Assembly: GCA_965653225.1 (NCBI GenBank)
Contig: CBFGZI010000187.1
Location: forward strand, 1 to 5,017
Origin: JALZDI01 sp965653225
GTDB lineage: Bacteria; Actinomycetota; Actinomycetes; Propionibacteriales; Nocardioidaceae
Reading direction: 5' to 3'
Length of the DNA stretch: 5,017 bases
Program-made: the position numbers and the translations under genes
Shown: piece after piece, positions 1 to 5,000 of the stretch
How the letters are laid out: each line of letters opens with the position of its first letter
Position numbering within the stretch: position 1 is the stretch's first letter
The notes under the pieces: model-generated
What the model saw: only the letters and a program-made list of their open reading frames with translations
Database searches by the model: none
What the model was told of the DNA's origin: nothing

Positions 1-15
1 CAGGGTGCCGGGCCA

Positions 16-44
16 GGGCTGGTCCAGCAGGCGGCGGCCAGCCC
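16..44 (-). terminator. GC-rich hairpin downstream of the Rpf gene, possible terminator
   Basis: Seven-base arms (GGGCTGG at 16-22 and CCAGCCC at 38-44) can pair around a 15-nt loop, starting about 45 nt past the Rpf stop codon. No T-tract follows on the minus strand, so it is not a canonical intrinsic terminator. Actinobacteria often have U-poor terminator hairpins, but hairpins of this strength also arise by chance in DNA this GC-rich. Nothing else is seen in the 88 bases left of the Rpf stop except the 14-bp repeats. The next gene to the left lies outside the window. Confidence 0.25.
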
Positions 45-51
45 CGGTCCC

Positions 52-93
52 GGCGCCGGCTCAGGGAAGCCGACTCAGGACAGCCGACTCAGG
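52..93 (-). repeat. Three tandem 14-bp repeats spanning the Rpf stop codon
   Basis: Read on the minus strand, the copies are CCTGAGTCGGCTGT (93-80), CCTGAGTCGGCTTC (79-66) and CCTGAGCCGGCGCC (65-52). The first two match at 12 consecutive bases and the third has diverged. The TGA inside the first copy is the stop codon of the Rpf gene, so the array begins in the last codons and runs into the 3' untranslated region. A 14-bp period is not a multiple of three. Changes in copy number downstream of the first copy would leave the protein unchanged. No function is evident. Confidence 0.7.
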
Positions 94-694
94 GCAGCTC
101 GAGCACCTGGCCGACGTAGATCAGGTTCGGGTCGCTGACCTGGTCGGCGTTGGCACGCCACAGCGCGCGCCAGCTGACGCCCTGAGCGTCGGCGATCTTC
201 GAGAGCGTGTCGCCGGACTGGACGGTGTAGGTGCCGCTGCCGCTGGACATGGACTGACGATCGGCGCTGCGGCTGGTGGTGGTCGGCGCGCTTGGCGTAC
301 CGGCGGCGTCGGACGCGCCGAGCCCGAGCTCGCTCGAGCAGGCCGGCCAGGCGCCCCAACCCTGCGCGTCGAGGACCTTCTCGGCGATCACGATCTGCTG
401 CTCGCGGGTTGCCTGGTCGGCGGTGGAGGCGTAGCGCTCGCCGCCGTAGGCGTCCCAGGTGGAGTCGGAGAACTGCACGCCGCCGTAGTAGCCGTTGCCG
501 GTGTTGATGTGCCAGTCGCCGCTGGACTCGCACTGGGCCAGGCGGTTCCAGGTGGCGTCGGTTGCGGCCGAGGCGGAGCCGGCCGTCACCATCGGCGCGC
601 CGACGGCGGCGGCGAGCGTGGCGGTGGTGGCGGCGATCCGGCGGGTGTTGCGGCCGGCGGGGCTGGTGGCGCGATGACGTGGCACATAGGCCAT
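89..694 (-). CDS. Secreted resuscitation-promoting factor with C-terminal LysM domain
   Basis: A 201-residue secreted peptidoglycan hydrolase of the Rpf family, which has a lysozyme/lytic-transglycosylase-like fold and cleaves cell-wall glycan during spore germination, resuscitation from dormancy and growth. Residues 1-43 form a signal peptide: basic start (RHR, RNTRR), Ala/Thr-rich core, likely cleavage after AGSASA. The Rpf domain spans about 46-122 and opens with TWNRLAQCESSGDW; Glu56 is the expected catalytic acid, and Cys55 and Cys119 match the disulphide pair of the family. A Ser/Thr/Ala-rich linker (about 126-153) leads to a LysM domain (155-199, YTVQSGDTLSKIA) that binds peptidoglycan. 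The ATG is preceded by GGGAG with a 5-nt spacer and by a c-di-AMP riboswitch, which fixes the start. Domain order resembles Streptomyces RpfA; I give no symbol because several rpf paralogues usually coexist in one genome. Confidence 0.95.
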   Translation of the reverse strand: MAYVPRHRATSPAGRNTRRIAATTATLAAAVGAPMVTAGSASAATDATWNRLAQCESSGDWHINTGNGYYGGVQFSDSTWDAYGGERYASTADQATREQQIVIAEKVLDAQGWGAWPACSSELGLGASDAAGTPSAPTTTSRSADRQSMSSGSGTYTVQSGDTLSKIADAQGVSWRALWRANADQVSDPNLIYVGQVLELP

Positions 695-699
695 GGGTG

Positions 700-747
700 C
701 TCCCTCTCCGACGCCTGCGAGGTGAGCTGACGGGTTCGGGCGGAGAG
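700..747 (-). promoter_or_regulatory. Shine-Dalgarno of the Rpf gene and complementary aptamer loop
   Basis: The ribosome-binding site is GGGAG at 704-700, inside the longer purine run CGGAGAGGGAG (710-700). The first seven bases of that run, CGGAGAG (710-704), are perfectly complementary to CTCTCCG (747-741). That segment lies in the apical loop of the aptamer hairpin GGGC-ACTCTCC-GCCC (752-738). Six to seven base pairs could therefore form between a riboswitch loop and the edge of the ribosome-binding site. This would give a translational expression platform without any terminator. The complementarity is seen directly; the regulatory role is inferred. The loop bases may instead be conserved for aptamer folding. 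Confidence 0.4.
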
Positions 748-878
748 TGCCCGGCCGCTGGTGGCGGCTTCACCCCGTGGGCACGCCGAAGGCGTCGGCG
801 TTACCCGGTTGGTTCCCCCGCTCCCACCCGATCGGATCTCTCACACGGGGCCCGGGGCGACGGGTGGGACTCGGCGTT
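711..878 (-). promoter_or_regulatory. c-di-AMP riboswitch (ydaO-yuaA type) controlling the Rpf gene
   Basis: The minus strand carries the hallmarks of the ydaO/yuaA aptamer in order. A 9-bp helix is formed by TCCCACCCG (869-861) and CGGGTGGGA (830-822). The conserved GCGGGGGAACCA follows (820-809), then a variable GC hairpin, GGGGTGAAGCCGC, a GGGC-loop-GCCC hairpin (752-738) and the signature CCGAACCCGTCAGCTCACC. The last differs from the usual GCTAACC by one base. The outer ends (ACGCCGAG at the 5' end, CTCGCAGGCGT at the 3' end) can pair as P1. The aptamer ends 6 nt before the Shine-Dalgarno. This class binds two c-di-AMP molecules and normally lowers expression when bound. In actinobacteria it commonly precedes cell-wall hydrolase genes such as rpf. 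No terminator is seen between the aptamer and the gene, so translational control is more likely here. Confidence 0.93.
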
Positions 879-910
879 CCGCCCGGGCGTGATCTGTCGG
901 ATCTCGGGGG

Positions 911-941
911 ACCTTACGCCGAACACGGGCGGTGACGTCAA
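911..941 (-). promoter_or_regulatory. Candidate promoter P1 of the Rpf leader
   Basis: TTGACG (941-936) and TAAGGT (916-911) on the minus strand resemble the -35 and -10 elements of the main actinobacterial sigma factor. The spacer is 19 bp, at the long end of what is tolerated. Transcription would start near 904-906 and give a leader of about 210 nt containing the whole riboswitch. A long spacer often goes with dependence on an activator, which agrees with the CRP-like site just upstream. Confidence 0.5.
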
Positions 942-957
942 CCTGAACCGCCGGGAC

Positions 958-977
958 CTTGTGCATAAACGCACAAG
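958..977 (-). promoter_or_regulatory. CRP-family (cAMP receptor protein) binding site
   Basis: CTTGTGC-N6-GCACAAG is a perfect inverted repeat with 7-bp arms and a 6-bp spacer. Its core TGTGC-N6-GCACA matches the CRP/GlxR layout TGTGA-N6-TCACA in everything but one symmetric base pair. Its centre (967.5) lies about 62-64 bp upstream of the transcription start inferred from promoter P1, close to the class I activation position. CRP proteins are known to control rpf genes in Mycobacterium tuberculosis (rpfA), Corynebacterium (GlxR) and Streptomyces (rpfA), which supports the assignment. Binding itself is inferred. Confidence 0.7.
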
Positions 978-982
978 CATTG

Positions 983-1028
983 GAAAAGCCCGGTCGTTGC
1001 CGACGGGGGACACAGCAACGACCGAGCT
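983..1028 (-). terminator. Intrinsic terminator-like hairpin between the DUF5926 and Rpf genes
   Basis: On the minus strand CGGTCGTTGC (1024-1015) pairs perfectly with GCAACGACCG (1000-991) around a 14-nt loop. After one mismatch AGC/GCT extends the stem by three base pairs. The stem is followed directly by TTTT (986-983). This is the best terminator in the window. It lies about 200 nt past the DUF5926 stop and upstream of the CRP site and promoter P1. It probably insulates the Rpf promoter from read-through, or attenuates a transcript begun at the weak upstream promoter at 1038-1067. Confidence 0.65.
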
Positions 1029-1037
1029 CTAGGTGAA

Positions 1038-1067
1038 ACCTTAACCATTTACTTAGCGAGCCCACAA
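1038..1067 (-). promoter_or_regulatory. Weak candidate upstream promoter P2
   Basis: TTGTGG (1067-1062) and TAAGGT (1043-1038) on the minus strand are separated by 18 bp. The -10 hexamer is identical to that of promoter P1, and the surroundings are unusually AT-rich for this window. Transcription from about 1031 would begin almost at the terminator hairpin and would normally stop after about 50 nt. It could make a very short RNA or an attenuated Rpf transcript. It may also be chance. Confidence 0.25.
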
Positions 1068-1090
1068 GTCGCGGAGCAGCGAACATGGTG

Positions 1091-1132
1091 GGTGTCACAC
1101 CTGTTGTCACTGCGAGTGGCACACATGTCACC
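1091..1132. promoter_or_regulatory. Cluster of TGTCAC hexamers, possible regulator-binding region
   Basis: TGTCAC occurs at 1093-1098, 1105-1110 and 1126-1131 in the same orientation, with start spacings of 12 and 21 bp. The first copy sits within the perfect 11-bp palindrome GGTGTCACACC (1091-1101). A related GGCACACA lies between the second and third copies. The GTCAC core resembles direct-repeat sites of OmpR-family regulators such as MtrA, which is known to regulate rpf genes in mycobacteria. The 12-bp spacing does not match the usual 11-bp MtrA period exactly. The rest of 1031-1230 shows no gene on either strand. Confidence 0.3.
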
Positions 1133-1230
1133 GCCGCGAGCTGCCGGAGCCTCTCGCGTCCGTGGATGTGCGCCGACGGTCGGGCGGACCTGGTCAGCCG
1201 ACGCACAACACAGCGTGGCCAGCCCGGTCG

Positions 1231-2232
1231 TCAGCGGATCGTCAGCTGGCGGTTGCGCAACCCCGCCCGGGCCGCCCGCTCCTCCGAGCTCAGCGCGGTG
1301 GTGTCGGCCAGGGCGTCGCCGAGCCGTGCGGCGAACGCCGTGGCCGGCTCCTCGAGAACCGCGGCCCCGGTGCCGACCGGCAGGTCCCACACCGGGACGA
1401 GCAGGCCGTGCGCACGGAACGAGCCGACCAGCCGGCTGCCCTCCACCAGCGAGTCGGCCTCCTTGGCGTGCAGCCGCGCCAGCGCGTCCAGCATCGTGTC
1501 CTCGGCGTGCGGCATCACCCAGCGCAGGTGCTCCTTGCTGCCGACGTCGCACCAGTACGCCGCCTCGACCGACTCCAGCCGATGGGTCGGTGTCATCGCG
1601 GCGTTGGCGTTCTGCAGCGAGGCGGCGACCTCGCCGGTGGGGTCGTCCACGTCGGCGACCCAGAAGTCGAAGCCGTCGTGCACCGTCACCTCGAAGGTGG
1701 AGTCGTCGGCGACGAGGTCCTGCATCCGTGGTCCGGGCCCCGGCAGGTCGGGCATCGCGACGGGGTTGCCGGGCTCGGTCTCCATGGCCAGCTCGGTGAT
1801 CCGGGCCAGGTCACGGCTGGCGTCGCCGGAGTCGTGCTGCACCTGCAGCCCCAGCCAGATGGACCCGTCGTCGCGTACCAGCCCGGGCCAGGTCATCGGC
1901 AGCAGGCTGCACACCTTGACCTCGCGGTCGCCGTCAGCCAGCTGCAGCGGGGCGCTGGCGGCGGGCACGAACTCGCGCAGCGCCACCCAGTCGCACTCGC
2001 CGGGCAGGCCCTCGAAGGTGCGGGACACGAACGGCGTCGTGGCGCCCTCGGCGCCGCCGTGGCAGTTCTTGTAGCGGCGCCCCGAGCCGCACGGGCACGG
2101 CTGACGAGGCCCGACCTCGCCCTGGCCGGACTGGCTGGTCTGGCCGGCCTGGCCGGCCTGGCCGGACCCGTTCGCCGGAGCGGCGGACCGCTGCGCCCGG
2201 CGTGCCTGCTTGGCGCGTGCGCTCTTGCCCAT
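1231..2232 (-). CDS. DUF5926-type protein with N-terminal SEC-C zinc motif
   Basis: A 333-residue, probably cytoplasmic protein with no signal peptide or membrane segment. A basic Ala/Arg/Lys-rich start (about 1-20) leads to a low-complexity linker of five Ser/Ala/Thr-Gly-Gln triplets (23-37). The SEC-C motif CPCGSGRRYKNCHG follows (46-59), with Cys46, Cys48, Cys57 and His58 as zinc ligands. This motif occurs at the C-terminus of SecA and in many ribosome- or chaperone-associated proteins. The remaining roughly 270 residues are acidic and mixed alpha/beta, and match my recollection of the actinobacterial DUF5926 family, whose function is unknown. The ATG has only a distant GAGGA (2249-2245, 12-nt spacer), so initiation may be weak or the start may differ. 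A small GTCGGG/CCCGAC hairpin (2265-2252) lies just upstream. It follows the ATP-binding protein by 72 bp and may be read from that transcript. Confidence 0.85.
   Translation of the reverse strand: MGKSARAKQARRAQRSAAPANGSGQAGQAGQTSQSGQGEVGPRQPCPCGSGRRYKNCHGGAEGATTPFVSRTFEGLPGECDWVALREFVPAASAPLQLADGDREVKVCSLLPMTWPGLVRDDGSIWLGLQVQHDSGDASRDLARITELAMETEPGNPVAMPDLPGPGPRMQDLVADDSTFEVTVHDGFDFWVADVDDPTGEVAASLQNANAAMTPTHRLESVEAAYWCDVGSKEHLRWVMPHAEDTMLDALARLHAKEADSLVEGSRLVGSFRAHGLLVPVWDLPVGTGAAVLEEPATAFAARLGDALADTTALSSEERAARAGLRNRQLTIR
2122..2166 (-). repeat. Five tandem 9-bp repeats inside the DUF5926 gene
   Basis: Five consecutive 9-bp units on the plus strand are variants of CTGGCCGGC (CTGGCCGGA, CTGGCTGGT, CTGGCCGGC twice, CTGGCCGGA). 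Read as codons on the minus strand they give SGQ-AGQ-AGQ-TSQ-SGQ, residues 23-37 of the protein. Because the unit is three codons, gain or loss of copies keeps the reading frame. The linker separates the basic N-terminus from the SEC-C zinc motif. Confidence 0.9.
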
Positions 2233-2304
2233 GCGTCGTACCCATCCTCAGGTCGGGGTCCCGACGCAGGCTACCGGTGGGCGCGGCCGGCTGGCACTGT
2301 GTCC

Positions 2305-2718
2305 CTAGCGAACGGCCAGCTCTGCCCAGACGGTGGTGGTCCTGCCCTTGCGGTCGACGCCCCAGCGTTCGGCGAGGGCCTGCACGATCTTGAGGCCGCG
2401 GCCGCCGGTGGCCATCTCGTCCGGCCGCCGCGGGCTGGGCGCGCTGGACGTCGAGCCGCCGTCGGTGACGGTGAGGCGGAGTACGCCGGTGCGCAGGCTC
2501 CACCCGACCCTGATCGTGTGGTCGTCGAGCGGCCGGGCGTAGCGCAGCGAGTTCGCCACCAGCTCGCTGATCACGAGCCGGGCGTCGTCGAGGCGGGTGT
2601 CGGGGCACCGGTCGCGCAGAGCACCCTTGATCCGGTCGCGGGCAGCACGCACGCTGGCGCCGTGGAAGTCCAGCCTCATCGAGGCGCTCCCGTCTTGCGG
2701 AGCGATCACGGCTGTCAT
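2305..2718 (-). CDS. RsbW-like ATP-binding protein (HATPase_c_2 anti-sigma regulatory type)
   Basis: A 137-residue single-domain protein of the GHKL ATPase fold, as in the anti-sigma factors/serine kinases RsbW and SpoIIAB. The N box is DDARLVISELVANSLRYA with Glu52 and Asn56. The G1 box is DGGS (86-89). The G2 region is GGRGLKIV (105-112), followed by the terminal strand TTTVWAEL. Such proteins bind a sigma factor or phosphorylate an STAS-domain anti-anti-sigma factor. No partner STAS or sigma gene lies in the window, so it is an orphan of the kind abundant in actinobacteria. The ATG at 2718 has a modest GTGGGG upstream. An internal in-frame ATG at 2679 (Met14) has a better GGGAG with a 7-nt spacer and would give 124 residues that still contain the whole domain. 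The true start is therefore uncertain. Confidence 0.88.
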   Translation of the reverse strand: MTAVIAPQDGSASMRLDFHGASVRAARDRIKGALRDRCPDTRLDDARLVISELVANSLRYARPLDDHTIRVGWSLRTGVLRLTVTDGGSTSSAPSPRRPDEMATGGRGLKIVQALAERWGVDRKGRTTTVWAELAVR

Positions 2719-2754
2719 TTCGCGACCCCACGGTTATCAATCAAGCGCTGCCGT

Positions 2755-2765
2755 CACTCAGAGTG
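2755..2765. promoter_or_regulatory. Short palindrome upstream of the RsbW-like gene
   Basis: CACTCAGAGTG is an inverted repeat with 5-bp arms around one central base, 37-47 bp upstream of the first ATG of the ATP-binding protein. An AT-rich patch (TTATCAATCAA, 2734-2744) lies between it and the gene and could supply a -10 region, though I see no convincing -35. With 117 bp separating this gene from the phosphodiesterase gene, a separate promoter is possible. The palindrome could be an operator or chance. Confidence 0.2.
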
Positions 2766-2836
2766 CCCGTTGGCGACGGAGGTGAAACCCGCCGGGACGG
2801 AGATCCGCGCCACGCTTGGTCCGGGTCGTGGGCAGG

Positions 2837-3721
2837 TCAGTGCGCGACGTCGTGGTCGAGGATCTGCCGCGCGAGCCGGGGCCGGTCGGTGATGACGGCC
2901 TCGACGTCGAGCGCCTGGCACAGCCGCATGTCGTCGGGGTCGTTGACGGTCCACACGTAGACGCCGTAGCCGTTCGCGTGCAGCCGGTGTACCCACTCGG
3001 GGTCCTTGCGGACCAGGTCGCACGACGCCGCGACGTCGTCGACGCCCCTGGGCAGCTCGCCTCTGCGTACGCGCTGGGGCACCTCCCGGCTGATGATCCA
3101 GGCCAGCGGCACCCACGGCGCCCACCGCCGCATCCGCCGCAGGGACAGCTGCGAGTAGCTGATCACCCGCACCGGCGCGACCGGCCTGCCCGACCCCGGC
3201 GCGGCCCAGCCCAGCCGGTCGAGCAGCTCGACCAGGCGTTGCTCTATGAGACCGGAGTAACGCGTGGGGTGCTTGGTCTCGATGAGCAGCTCCACCGGCT
3301 GTGGATCGTCGCGGACGAGACGCAACAGCTCACGCAGCGTGAGAAGGGTGCGGACGCTGTCGTCCGGCAGGTCGGCCTCGTCGTCGAGGTCGGCCCACGG
3401 GTTCTTCCAGGAGCCCCAGTCGAGGCTCTGCAGCTGGTCGAGCCGCTTGGTCGACACCACGCCGCGGCCGTCCGAGGTGCGCTCCAGGCGCCGGTCGTGC
3501 ACGCACACGAGGTGCCCGTCGCGCGTCATCCGGACGTCGCACTCGAGTGCGTCGGCCCCGTCGGCCAGCGCCCGCCGGTAGGCCGCGAGGGTGTGCTCAG
3601 GGACGTCGTGGCTGGCCCCGCGGTGCGCCACGACGCGGGGGGGACCGAGGACCCGGCCCGCCCGCGGACTCATCGGCACCGTCGGGTCAGCACCATCCGG
3701 ATCGACCGGCGGCTGTGCCAT
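2837..3721 (-). CDS. Glycerophosphodiester phosphodiesterase
   Basis: A 294-residue enzyme that hydrolyses glycerophosphodiesters, released from phospholipid headgroups, to sn-glycerol 3-phosphate and an alcohol. The GDPD TIM-barrel motifs appear in order: AHRGAS (His33, Arg34), PEHT (Glu42), ECDVRMTRDGHLVCVHD (Glu60, Asp62 and His75, metal and catalytic residues), ETKHP (Glu148, Lys150), the VWTVND strand near 256-261 and a terminal ITDRP. Length and lack of a signal peptide or membrane segment suggest a cytoplasmic enzyme, similar in type to mycobacterial GlpQ1. The first 28 residues are Pro-rich and lie outside the fold. The ATG is closely preceded by GGTGGAG. A second in-frame ATG at Met17 has no clear ribosome-binding site, so I keep the first. 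It starts 27 bp after the AAA ATPase stop, so the two are likely co-transcribed. Confidence 0.95.
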   Translation of the reverse strand: MAQPPVDPDGADPTVPMSPRAGRVLGPPRVVAHRGASHDVPEHTLAAYRRALADGADALECDVRMTRDGHLVCVHDRRLERTSDGRGVVSTKRLDQLQSLDWGSWKNPWADLDDEADLPDDSVRTLLTLRELLRLVRDDPQPVELLIETKHPTRYSGLIEQRLVELLDRLGWAAPGSGRPVAPVRVISYSQLSLRRMRRWAPWVPLAWIISREVPQRVRRGELPRGVDDVAASCDLVRKDPEWVHRLHANGYGVYVWTVNDPDDMRLCQALDVEAVITDRPRLARQILDHDVAH

Positions 3722-3748
3722 ATCTCCACCGTACGGCGCGGCGGATCC

Positions 3749-4942
3749 TCACCGGTGGTAGGAGCGCAGGAACCGCCCGAAGTGCGGCACGGTGAACGCG
3801 ACCGAGCCGCGTTCGGCGGCGTAGACCAGCCCCTTCTTGATCAGCCCGTCGCGGGCCGGGGAGAGGCTCTGCGGCTTGCGGCCGAGCTCGGAGGCCACGG
3901 CCGCGGTGGTGACCGGACCGTCGCCGGTGTCGACGCCGCAGTCGGCCATGCCGCGCATGTAGTCACGCTCGGCCGGGGTCGCCCGCTCGAACCGCGCGCC
4001 GAAGAACCCCACGGCGAGCTCGGCCTCCGCCTCCGGCGCCGCCTCCTTCACGTCCACGGCACGGATCGGCGAGTCGGGGGCGGCGTCCCAGGCGACCTTG
4101 CCGTAGGCCTGCACGAAGTACGGGTAGCCGTCGGTGAGCGTGTACAGCTCGTCGAGCGCGTCGTCCTCGAAGTCGGCCTCCTCCCCGGCGGCCGGGATCC
4201 GCAGCGCGCGGTCGGCCGCCTCGCGCGGCAGCCGGTCGACGACGACGTAGCGGAACAGCCGCTCGGCGTAGGACCGGCTGGCCGACAGCGCGACGGGCAG
4301 GTGCGGTAGGCCGGCGCCCACCACGATCAGCGGCGCGCCCTGCTGGCTGATCTCGTGGCAGGCCGCGCACAACGCGGCGAGCTCGTCGGGTGGCACGTCC
4401 TGCATCTCGTCGACGAACAGGCCCACGCCGACGCCGAGGTCGAGAGCGAGGTCGGCCACGTCGGTGAACAGCTCGATCAGGTCGAGCTCGAAGTCGCCGG
4501 AGTCGGCGCGCCCCTTGGTGGCGGGCACGTCGGTGGGCGGGTGCCAGCGCACGCCCTTGCGGTCCTCCATCCGGGTGCGCAGCGCGAACGACTTGAGCAC
4601 CCCGGCGACCTCGTCGACGCGGTCGGGGTTGCGGTGCCGGTGGGCGACCTCGCGGACCGCGGCGTGGGTGGCCTGCGCGATCGGCAGCCGCAGGCTCTGG
4701 TCGGGCCGGGCCTCGATCTTGGCCGTGCCCCAGGCGCGCTGCACCGCGCGGCTGCGCAGCGCGTTGAGCAGCACCGTCTTGCCGACGCCCCGCAGCCCGG
4801 ACAGCACCATCGAGCGCTCCGGGCGGCCGGCGGCCACCCGTTCCAGCGTCACGTCGAACTGCCGGATCTCGCGGTCGCGGCCGGCGAGCTCGGGCGGGCG
4901 CTGGCCGGCGCCGGGGGCGTACGGGTTGCGTACCGGGTCCAC
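3749..4942 (-). CDS. Orc/Cdc6-like AAA ATPase of unknown function
   Basis: A 397-residue P-loop ATPase with a winged-helix-like C-terminus. After an N-terminal segment with RNPYAPG and ELAGRDREI (box II-like, about 6-26) come Walker A GLRGVGKT (49-56), Walker B GLFVDE (174-179, Asp178 and Glu179) and a sensor-1-like strand LIVVGAG (205-211). The family-typical GYPYFVQAYG (272-281) follows. A wHTH-like region (about 340-395) contains TTAAVASELGRKPQSLSPAR, which could bind DNA. The layout resembles archaeal Orc1/Cdc6 and STAND-like ATPases. Many actinobacteria carry such stand-alone proteins with no assigned role, so DNA binding is inference. The start is GTG; an in-frame TAG 12 nt upstream of it rules out a longer form. 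There is no clear Shine-Dalgarno, but a TAGAGT -10 element ends 6 bp before the GTG, pointing to a leaderless mRNA. It heads the probable operon with the phosphodiesterase. Confidence 0.85.
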   Translation of the reverse strand: MDPVRNPYAPGAGQRPPELAGRDREIRQFDVTLERVAAGRPERSMVLSGLRGVGKTVLLNALRSRAVQRAWGTAKIEARPDQSLRLPIAQATHAAVREVAHRHRNPDRVDEVAGVLKSFALRTRMEDRKGVRWHPPTDVPATKGRADSGDFELDLIELFTDVADLALDLGVGVGLFVDEMQDVPPDELAALCAACHEISQQGAPLIVVGAGLPHLPVALSASRSYAERLFRYVVVDRLPREAADRALRIPAAGEEADFEDDALDELYTLTDGYPYFVQAYGKVAWDAAPDSPIRAVDVKEAAPEAEAELAVGFFGARFERATPAERDYMRGMADCGVDTGDGPVTTAAVASELGRKPQSLSPARDGLIKKGLVYAAERGSVAFTVPHFGRFLRSYHR

Positions 4943-4948
4943 GATGCG

Positions 4949-4954
4949 ACTCTA
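4949..4954 (-). promoter_or_regulatory. -10 element of a probable leaderless promoter for the AAA ATPase
   Basis: TAGAGT fits the actinobacterial TAnnnT consensus and is separated by exactly 6 bp (CGCATC) from the GTG start. Transcription starting at the G of GTG would give a leaderless mRNA, common in actinobacteria. This agrees with the absence of a Shine-Dalgarno. No good -35 is present at the expected place (about 4973-4978), so an activator may be needed. Confidence 0.5.
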
Positions 4955-4983
4955 TGGGCCGGTCTAGCCGATTCCGTAGATTT

Positions 4984-5000
4984 CGCTATCGCCCGCTATC
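4984..5000. promoter_or_regulatory. Direct repeat upstream of the AAA ATPase promoter
   Basis: CGCTATC occurs at 4984-4990 and again at 4994-5000, a 7-bp direct repeat with a period of 10 bp, about one helical turn. If transcription starts at the GTG, the repeat covers about -42 to -58. This is directly upstream of the weak -35 region, where activators commonly bind. No regulator can be named. The remaining bases to 5017 show no gene. Confidence 0.35.

Noticed and set aside
5..730. 241-residue open frame on the plus strand over the Rpf gene
   Set aside because: It is Gly/Ala/Val-rich without motifs, whereas the minus strand encodes a complete signal peptide, Rpf domain and LysM domain preceded by a riboswitch.
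934..941. TGACGTCA palindrome in the Rpf promoter
   Set aside because: Its 8-bp symmetry overlaps the candidate -35 hexamer and is short enough to be chance. The longer CRP-like palindrome nearby is far better supported.
2230..2245. Alternative upstream ATG for the DUF5926 gene at 2245
   Set aside because: It is 13 nt from the annotated start and so out of frame with the SEC-C coding sequence.
2784..2812. SigB-like promoter pattern (GTTT and GGGCAC) upstream of the RsbW-like gene
   Set aside because: The -10 part should read GGGTA and does not. The match is too loose in GC-rich DNA to support a promoter.
1162..2892. 576-residue open frame on the plus strand
   Set aside because: It runs antisense across the DUF5926 and ATP-binding genes, whose minus-strand products carry clear conserved motifs (SEC-C; N, G1 and G2 boxes). 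The plus-strand product has no recognisable domain and is biased in composition, as expected of a GC-rich shadow frame.
2816..4309. 497-residue open frame on the plus strand
   Set aside because: It lies antisense to the phosphodiesterase and AAA ATPase genes, both supported by ordered catalytic motifs. The translation shows no domain.
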